Below are positions 56,994 through 64,000 of a stretch of 64,000 nt of DNA, in pieces (within the stretch, counting starts at the first letter, position 1; the number at the start of each line of letters is the position of its first letter). The notes beneath the pieces were generated by a model. That model was not told where the DNA came from. It ran no database searches and saw nothing but the letters and a program-made list of their open reading frames with translations. Made by a program: the position numbers and the translations under genes. Source of the DNA: Nomia melanderi (lineage: Eukaryota > Arthropoda > Insecta > Hymenoptera > Halictidae); NCBI RefSeq assembly GCF_051020985.1, contig NC_135008.1, forward strand, positions 2,418,001-2,482,000, given 5' to 3'.

Positions 56994-57333
56994 TTAACCC
57001 TTGGCACTCCAGGTTGTTAATCTATCAGCAACTGCAACTAATTTTTATAGTGTTCCTAGCGAAAATTAGGAATTCTATAACGTTTCTTCGATCTTTTGTC
57101 TTCCTTCTCAGTGGAAATTTGGATGTGCGGAGAATCGAATAATTTTAGGGTAGTTTCTTTGGTTCGTTAAAATATTTGATATTATTTAATAAAGGATTAA
57201 TGGTAAATATAATAAATTTCTTAAAAACAGTAAATGGATGTAATACAAAATATTAAGATTAAATCGTAGATAATAATATAATTTAGATAGCTACCAAAAA
57301 TCCTCGATTATTCTGAAGAGTTCAAAGGGTAAA
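56994..57333 (+). mobile_element. Family E MITE, full length (~340 bp)
   Basis: It starts TTAACCCTTGGCACTCCAGG and ends GAAGAGTTCAAAGGGTAAA. Inner blocks TTAATCTATCAGCAACTGCA and AATTTTAGGGTAGTTTCTTT are shared in reverse with 54047-54182. The right TTAA has become TAAA. No coding. Confidence 0.7.
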
Positions 57334-57860
57334 TATTACAAATGACCCGCTACCGGTGGTAACACTGCAACCGCATCGAAATCCCCGTAACTGGGGATTC
57401 CCACGCGACGATCTTCCCCGTCAAACGGGGATACAAACTTTCGGAACATATTTTCCCGCGGAGGGTTAGCGCCTTATTGGGTCAACGGCTGTTCAGCCGA
57501 ACGGAAGGAAGAAACACGTCGGCCACCGTGTAGCGTCTTGCGGTGGTACACCGGAAGTAGGGTACTTACTTCCGTTTACGAGCGGCGCGTTTCGAAGGAA
57601 TTTGCCGAGCGATAACCTTTTATACGGCCGCGTTATTTGAGAAATGATAAGTGAAATTTTAGCGGATCGCCGTATCACGGTTCACCTTTGACCGTTGCTG
57701 TGGCGAGCTTTCGAAGTTTCGCAGGAGATTCCGCATTTTGTTCTTTTAACTCCAGGTAACTGAAGTCACCCGTTATATTCCATTTATACTGGTTCAGTTT
57801 GTTTCTCTGCTTGTATCACTTTTTTATGAGGAATCTCATTTGTATAGTGATTTTCGATGA
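57334..57860. other. No gene seen; CpG-rich 57340-57720
   Basis: TTTTGTTCTTTTAACTCCAG followed by GTAACT at 57755/57756 is a second, weaker acceptor-donor fusion like that at 12453. No exon follows that I can define. Confidence 0.4.
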
Positions 57861-58082
57861 TTAACGCATCGCGTACCGGATAATTATCAGAAAATTAAAT
57901 TGTGTGGATTTTCAGTGAGATCTTATATCACTCTCTATAAAAGAAACTCAGGTATCATATTGTTATGTAATATATTTTAAATGGACAATTAGTAATCAAC
58001 TATTTCCTTATATGCTGTGGTAATTAGCTAAGAGTCTTTATATAAAAACGAGATTTCTCGTTACCAGTACACAATGTGTTAA
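57861..58082 (+). mobile_element. Family B MITE, full length (222 bp)
   Basis: It starts TTAACGCATCGCGTACCGG and ends CCAGTACACAATGTGTTAA, with TTAA on both sides. The conserved subterminal ACGAGATTTCTCGTT palindrome lies near the right end. This is the best-preserved copy and the reference for the fragments at 5404, 18535, 24277 and 42555. Confidence 0.85.
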
Positions 58083-58705
58083 TTGCGAAGAAAAGGCACT
58101 AATTGACACGTTAAATGCTAGGAGAATCTTGAATGTGAGGGATATTTTCTTAAATAAGAATTATTAATTATTTATCAGAATTCTTACATTAAACTAATGT
58201 TAACTTATGCGTGTTATTAAATATTCAGCAGTCACGTTGCATACTGTAATCTTTGTCAAGCAGTTCGGAAGCGTCGATTCCCAAAACAGTAAGTTCCAAC
58301 TGGTAAATGACTAATAATTAACAGCTCGTCGAGTGAACTGCACCTTGTGCTCTTACCGCATGCATAAGGGAAGATAAGATCCGCGTTCAGTGAATTTCAT
58401 TTGAGATCCCTTGACTCGGTATTATAAAACAAGGGGCCGGCCTATCGCGGGATCTCTAAATGCAATTAGTCACCAACGTTCCCCGTGAGTAATTGCCTGG
58501 AATTGTTCCTGAATCACGCGACAAACTTTCATTGATGAACCGCAGATATTCATGCAAATTCAGTACTTAAGAAATGTAACTATGAAAGCATTAATTCAAA
58601 GAAATCTGAATAGAAATATAAACATTCTACATCTCGTGATACTGATAATAAAATGAATCATTCCATTCCTACAAACTAACAATTTGCGTTAGAGGTGAAC
58701 AGTAC
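58083..58705. other. No gene seen
   Basis: AT-rich, then a CpG-richer patch at 58260-58560. ATG at 58461 reaches a GTGAGT donor after 25 bases, not called. Confidence 0.45.
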
Positions 58706-59345
58706 AAAACCTAGAGTTCACATTCGCGTCGCGAAACTTTGATTACGCTGTATATTTATATGTTTTGTATTTTATTTATATGTTTAACCATATAAGTGCC
58801 GAGCGGCGCAATGGCGGTTCTCCATTACACTGCCCAAAAATGCCAGAAGCTTACTTATTTCCCTTCTAATTATTCCGTTTTATTTATTATTACCTTAAAA
58901 CTGTATAAATCTAACAACCATACAGTTCACATTCGCGTCACGAAACTTTGCTCATACCGTATATTTATGTTTCGTTTCATATTTATATATTTAACCATTT
59001 GAATACCGAGCGGCGCAATGGCGGTTCTCCATTCAACTACCTAAAACTGCCAGAAGCTTATTTCTTTCCCTTCTAATTCCTTTTTATTTATTATTGCTCG
59101 CTTACAACTATATAAATCTAACAACCATACAGTTCACATTCGCGTCACGAAACTTTGCTCACACCGTATATTTACATGTTTAACGATTTAAGTGCCAAGC
59201 GGCGCAATGGCGGTTCTCCATTCAACTACCTAAAACTGCCAGAATCTTACTTATTCCTCTCCCTTCTAATTCCTTTTTATTTATAATTACCTTAAAACTG
59301 TATAAATCCAACAACCACTTCACATTCGCATCACGAAACTTTCAC
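58706..59345. repeat. ~205-bp satellite, just over three copies
   Basis: GTTCACATTCGCGTC starts units at 58716, 58925, 59132 and a short fourth at ~59328. Each contains GCGAAACTTTG, a TATATTTA run, AGCGGCGCAATGGCGGTTCT, AAACTGCCAGAAGCTTA and CTTCTAATT. The GC-rich AGCGGCGCAATGGCGG block is the best conserved part in otherwise AT-rich units. Confidence 0.9.
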
Positions 59346-60555
59346 ATAAAATTTCCCAAGATCACACCCATAACAATCCCCTATCTTTCAAGTTACACCG
59401 ATCAAACTCCGCCTGATATAAAAAGCTCCACTCACACACTCGTCGATCCACACATACTCGCACCTCTCCTCAGTGATCACTTCCCACCCCACACTTATGA
59501 AAGAGATTTTTTTGCCACGTTCGGGAGGCGAACGCGCCATAACGCGCGGCTGCGACGAGGGTCGCGTCCCGCGGCTCTCAGCCGGAAAATCGCGCGCGTC
59601 GGCCGATCGATTTCCCCTCGAAACCGGACTGACCTTCCCCGCGACCCTGCTCGTTTGTTCGGTCACCGTTGCAGCCTTGCACCCGGAGACGGGTCGCGCA
59701 TAAAGCGTGACGAGCCGACGCGGAACTCCGCGGGCAGCTGGGAATCGAGGAGCGGCGGAATTAATTGGACGGCTTCCCTCGGTTTCGATCCTATCGATTA
59801 TTACTCGTCGCCGGCGCCTCTTTCTCCTTTCTTTTCGGCTCGTTAACGTTCCACTGTGCGCGTGTACTCTCGCTGTTCGGACTATTTTTACGGTGGCCGA
59901 CGACCCCGACGGGATCGCTCGATTTTCCGCTGCAATTAACGTATCGATTGCCATTGAATCTTCAGCGTTTCATGCGATCCCGCCTGCTCTGTTTGCGACA
60001 ACGGTAAACGGCTGACGTGATTATTGTCTGGTTATTGACGGCGAATAGTTTTATTCGCCGGCGCTTTTGTTGATTAGGAATTGGTTTCGATTTGGAAGCT
60101 CGTTGATGAGTGCGGTTGTCGTGTTGACGTTCGTGGCTTGGACGGTTAAGTTGGGAGAAATGTAGAGTGATATTGATGTTATCGGTACGATTAATATGTG
60201 ATACGATTAATATGCAATCCGTATAAACATTGTAACAATACATGAACCCTGTTTCTTCAGTCGTCCATTATAGTAGCCGATTGAAACTACTTTTCGAGAT
60301 TATTTTAATTATTCAATACTTCCAAGATACCATTTTCCCAGAATGAAAGGCAGTACGTTGCGGAGTGAAAAATTGTAGATCTCCCCATTCGGTTATCTAA
60401 GTGTCAATAAGCGATTGAAACGTAGACTCCACTGACAATAAGATTAATTATATAATACAAAGTTATTAGTAGCTCGATTATCCCAAGAGATCCAAGCATT
60501 CTCTATCACAGAGATCCATCAAAGACTTAGCTCCCTCTGCTAAACGCTTCGGTAC
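59346..60555. other. No supported gene; TATA-like box at 59416
   Basis: GATATAAAAAGCTCC at 59414-59428 is TATA-like, and TCAGTGATC near 59469 is initiator-like but too far (~50 bases) for a standard pair. The CpG-rich block 59500-60010 carries a 188-codon minus-strand frame and several plus-strand frames over the same bases, all unsupported. Confidence 0.4.
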
Positions 60556-61295
60556 TTAACCCCTGCATTATTAGTTAGCCGAAATCGGGCGATAATCGTA
60601 ATTGATATCTCTAAGGATATAATTGATACCACTTCTAAGGATTTAATCAATCTAGATTTCTCCTAAGAATTTAACCAATCTAGATTTCTCCTAAGAATTT
60701 AATCAATCTAGATTTCTTCTAAGGATTTAGTCTCACCTAAATTCCCCGCGCAACCGCGAAATTCTAGCTCTCTGCTTGTCCCGAAGCATTATTGCGTTCT
60801 AGTAGATGACAAAGCTGTAGAACGCTGTTCTGCAAGATGCAGACACCATCGTTGTTCCGGTTCTACCTCCTTAATGACGTTTCCAGAGGTTTCCAGCGGC
60901 GGGACGTGTCTTCAACACTCAACCCCTGCGTTATTAGTTAGCCGAAATCGGGCGTTAATAGTAATTGATACTTCTAAGGATATAATTGATCGATAAGGTT
61001 GACAAGTTAAATAAATTCCGCCAAGAACCGCCTCCATAAAGCATTCATCACCGGCTGCCCTAGTATTAAGAATAAATTCGCCAAAGTAGAACACTCGAAG
61101 GAGTGAAAACCGCAGGTCGAAGGTTGAAAGGAGATCGGAATCGTCTTGCCTGGATTCCCTGCGCAACTGCTAAATTCTAGATCTCTAGATAACAAAGCAG
61201 TAGAACGCTGTTCTGCAAGATGCAGACACCATCGTTGTTCCGGTTCTACCTCCTTAATGACGTTTCCAGGGGTTTCCAGTGGCGGGACGTGTCCT
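60556..61295. repeat. Tandem duplication of ~362-383 bp
   Basis: AACCCCTGCATTATTAGTTA (60558) recurs at ~60920, and TAGAACGCTGTTCTGCAAGA (60818) at 61201. Shared tail: TGCAGACACCATCGTTGTTC, CGGTTCTACCTCCTTAATGA and GGGACGTGTC. The interior differs: copy 1 carries an extra 30-bp array, copy 2 a different insert. Confidence 0.85.
60590..60735. repeat. 30-bp array inside the first duplicate
   Basis: AATCTAGATTTCTCCTAAGA then ATTTAATC, four to five copies. It exists only in copy 1 of the enclosing duplication, so it arose after the split or was lost from copy 2. Confidence 0.85.
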
Positions 61296-61668
61296 TTTCG
61301 CGTTCCTCCGACAGCGCGTCGCTGCTATTGTCTGTCGCGCAGGTTTCGCCGATAAAACTGGCGCACGACGCCCTGCCGCGCAAAGATCCTTCCAAAGGGA
61401 CACCGTTTACACCCGGAAACCGTCCGGGCTATTAACCGCAATTAGAGCGGCGCTTATTCCGCGGCCAGCCGCCGCGCCGGGACCCGTTCGGCAAACTCGT
61501 TAAGTTCCCGACAACGCTCGCGTAAACCACCCGAGGCGGCCGCCTCCCTTGTCGCAGCTAGATCCGTGGATCTTCCCCCGGGTATCAAAGTCTTTGTTGG
61601 ATCTTGAACCATCTCGCGTTCGCTCGCTACGTTTGTTTCCGCGACGGTCTTCTCGGTTCCATAGTTCT
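61296..61668. other. No gene seen; CpG-rich
   Basis: Frames of 69-74 codons in three plus-strand phases overlap. No support. Confidence 0.5.
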
Positions 61669-61955
61669 GTGGAATTTGATGAACCTTTTGAGCGAGTTTT
61701 GGGAAGTGGAAGTGGAAAGGTTATGGGGTTGTGGAGTGTAATGTGGATTTTTGGAACTAGATTTATGAACTGGAAGTATTTTAGGTTTACTGATTGCTAA
61801 AAAGTACTGTAATGACAAGCGGAAAGAAATGTTGACTTCTCGATTGTGTTCTTTGGAATTTGATGAATCTTTCGAGGGTTTTTGGGAAATGAAAGTGAAA
61901 AGGTTATTGAAACTGGTATTTTAAGTTTATTGACTGCCAAGAAACACTATAAATT
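61669..61955. repeat. Tandem pair, ~183-bp spacing
   Basis: GGAATTTGATGAACCTTTTG (61671) and GGAATTTGATGAATCTTTCG (61855) start two copies that share GAAGTGGAAAGGTTAT-like and TTTACTGATTGCNAA blocks. The second copy has an internal deletion. Confidence 0.7.
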
Positions 61956-62728
61956 GTTCCTAGAATTGTTTATATTATTTATTTAATATTATTTTCATAA
62001 TAGCAGGAATCAGAATCAACTAAACTGCCGAAAAATTGAGAAACTGTTAGTAAATATTTAAAAGCTTCAATATCCGTCAGATTGAGTTCCATAAGTCTAA
62101 TGTTAAACGATGTTCATCATATTGCTTCAATTTTCCTTCTGCAATACGTGAGATCTTAATTTAAATATTCTATTATCTTGTTACTCGATTCGTTACCACT
62201 TACCGTAGTAGCGCGTGAACGGTTCCCCGTAATTTGATCGTGATTTCTTATTGAACAGGCCGAGCGATCGCAAAGTATGTTACACAGTCGAGTAAAGGGG
62301 AATCTTTCCGGACATTAATTCGGGTAATTGCGTTCGTTTCGCCTCCGATGGCGCTTCAAAGGCGCGTTCGGTACGTAATGCAGCCTATATTTCATCGCAG
62401 CCGCTATCAATAACGCGAAGTTCCTCCGGGGCCACTATAGATTGTTCATAGCCCTAGAGGTATCGCTTTCCGACCACCTGAGTACACCTTAAGTACCCGG
62501 CCGTATTCCGCGTAAAGTGGATGGCGAAAGTACGATCGCGTAGACGCTTCTTATGGGAAGAAATAATCACTTCCAGTTCCTTGTCGAAGCACCTTCTCAT
62601 ATAAAACAATAAATGAATCATAAAGTAATTACTAAAAACGATGAAAGTGTAGTACTAGGAAGTGAAGATAGTATTATGTCGAATTATACGTCAAACTTTT
62701 AAATACTACAAAAGAAGAAAACCGTAGA
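61956..62728. other. No gene seen
   Basis: CAATATCCGTCAGATTGA at 62069 matches the fragment at 27760. 62200-62560 is moderately CpG-rich. Confidence 0.45.
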
Positions 62729-62975
62729 TTTATATATATTTATTATATATTAAATATATTAAATTATTATTAAATATATATTATTATTATTATTATTCTA
62801 TATATATAGTTTAATAATTAATTTTTATATTTCTATATTTCTATATTTCTATATTTCTATATCTCTATATCTCTATATCTCTATATTTCTATATCTCTAT
62901 ATTTCTATATTTCTATATTTCTATATTTCTATATTTCTATATTTTTATATTTCTATATTTCTATATATATATATG
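62729..62975. repeat. AT-rich tract then TATATTTC 8-mer array
   Basis: 62729-62824 is TATA/TTATTA simple sequence. From 62826 the unit TATATTTC (with TATATCTC variants) repeats about 18 times. Confidence 0.9.
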
Positions 62976-63539
62976 ATGTCTTAAACCTACGATACTACAA
63001 TACTTCTATAAATTCAAGCTGAACGTCCGCATCGGTTAAAACAAATTAGCAGAAGATTCCAAACTGAACGAATAAATTGTCCCGCAATTAAACGACTCCC
63101 TCGTAACTCGCCGTTAAGTGAATGCTCGCAGTCAAAGGGTGAAAGGGGCGAAAATTGGATCGAGTGAGGTTTCCATGGGGGTGAAAAACTAGGAGGTATT
63201 TATGCAGAACCCGTGCGTCGAGCTAATAAACCTCGATAGCTCGATAGAACGGGCAACGCGAGACCCGGCCGCGACGCAACGGGGGTAAGTTAATCTACCG
63301 GAGAACGGCTTCCGCGCCGAATACGAGAATCCTGGGACATTACAGGAAATTCAAGCGTCCGAAGGGAAGTTATTCGCGACGCAGGCACCGGATACGGCGC
63401 GCGGAATTTTTATGCTAAAAGCCGACATAAAAATACACGGGTCGCCGACAAGAAGGGGAATTATTCGAAACGACCATTATCCCGCCGTTTCGTCCCCTCG
63501 AAGGCAACTACCCCTTTAAACGCGGCTTGAATCTTTCAT
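62976..63539. other. CpG-rich unique sequence
   Basis: 63100-63540 is CpG-rich. It holds the candidate exon at 63202 and nothing else recognised. Confidence 0.45.
63202..63284 (+). CDS. Candidate first coding exon (low confidence)
   Basis: ATG at 63202 opens 27 codons plus two bases, starting MQNPCVELINLDSS, and meets GGG/GTAAGT at 63284/63285, a strong donor. The start context (TATTTATG) is poor. No downstream acceptor was found before the window ends. The peptide is unrecognised. A frame this long meeting a donor is only mildly better than chance. Confidence 0.18.
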
Positions 63540-63950
63540 GGAACCCGGAAATGATGATCGCTGGGATCGTTATTTTTTCTCCGCGATTTTAATCCGTTGT
63601 TTCTTTTTTATTTTCTTTGGGAGTGTGATTGGTGGAGTTTGATAGTTTGGGATCTGGAAGTGATGGTTGTGAGATCGTTATTGTTTCTTGGCGATTTTTA
63701 TCTATTGCTCTTTGATTTTCTTTGTGACTATGATTGGTGGATGTATTTTGCTATTATAGAATCTGAAAATGATGATTGATAAGATCGTTGTTTTTTCTTC
63801 TTCACGGTTTTAATCCATTGCCATACGATTTTCGTTATAAAAGTGATCACTACTATCGTTCTCTTATTTGTCAGTTTTAACCCATTGATATATAATTTTC
63901 TTTATAACTATGATTAATAAATATATTCTACTATTAATAATTCTTGCTAA
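63540..63950. repeat. ~110-bp tandem repeat, three to four units
   Basis: GATCGTTATTTTTTCT and GATCGTTATTGTTTCT start units at 63565 and 63673, and GATCGTTGTTTTTTCT at 63783; a shorter unit follows near 63855. Each continues GATTTTAATCCATTG, GATTTTCTTT and CTATGATTGGTGGA or a variant. A 60-codon frame here is repeat translation. Confidence 0.75.
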
Positions 63951-64000
63951 CGACAAGAAACTTCGCATTATTCGTTCACTATATTAATTACTTCAAAAAT

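Noticed and set aside
59388..59954. 188-codon minus-strand frame
   Set aside because: It overlaps at least four plus-strand frames in the same GC-rich segment and resembles no family.

Overview
This looks like eukaryotic, probably insect, intergenic or long-intron DNA. The base composition (CpG-dense blocks alternating with AT-rich DNA), the density of simple repeats and the very many short TTAA-bounded inverted-repeat elements suggest a hymenopteran such as a bee. That identification is an inference: no conserved protein gene was recognised. There are no operons, tRNA or rRNA genes, CRISPR arrays or bacterial features. The long open frames lie in stop-poor GC-rich blocks or in tandem arrays whose period is a multiple of three, and I treat almost all of them as chance.

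Repeats dominate the readable structure. (1) At least eight families of small non-autonomous elements, mostly about 110-340 bp, have short terminal inverted repeats and TTAA at each edge. This is the hallmark of piggyBac-type MITEs. I label them A (CCCTTTGCACTCGA ends), B (CACATTGCGTACC), C (CACTTGAACTACCG), D (CCCCTTGGCTTAC), E (CCCTTGGCACTCC), F (CCCTTTGACGACTG / CCGCAAAGGG), G (CACGTTAA) and H (a near-perfect 118-bp foldback). The cleanest case is at 29236-29432, where an A-type element sits in the TTAA of a satellite monomer and the neighbouring monomers show the empty site. (2) Tandem arrays occur at every scale: 8-mers (38.1 and 62.8 kb), 15/30-mers (4.0 kb), 16-mers (7.3-8.0 kb), ~32-mers of pure pyrimidine character (9.6-10.4 kb), 36-37-mers (14.9 and 51.8 kb), ~80-mers (28.7-29.5 kb), and 105-205-bp satellites (1.5, 11.6, 21.0-22.5, 23.1-23.9, 58.7 and 63.5 kb). 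(3) Several 150-280-bp dispersed repeats occur twice, some in inverted orientation.

Candidate genic signals are few. The best is a possible 61-bp internal exon at 12454-12514 on the + strand. It has a good polypyrimidine tract and CAG, is followed immediately by GTGAGT, and ends at CAAG/GTAAGA, which is the arrangement of a recursive-splicing (ratchet) exon. Three short ATG or splice-bounded frames ending at GTAAG donors (37849, 50112, 63202) are listed at low confidence because such signals arise often by chance in 64 kb. If the 12.5-kb exon is real, the window lies within a long + strand transcription unit.

Other points of interest are a 12-copy, 37-bp array at 14.9-15.3 kb in which ten copies carry AAGATGGC, matching the Pho/YY1 core; a cluster of GACGAGTATACTCGTC palindromes at 16.5 kb; chains of elements sharing one TTAA; and a CpG-dense block at 20.1-20.96 kb that could be a promoter or untranslated first exon.
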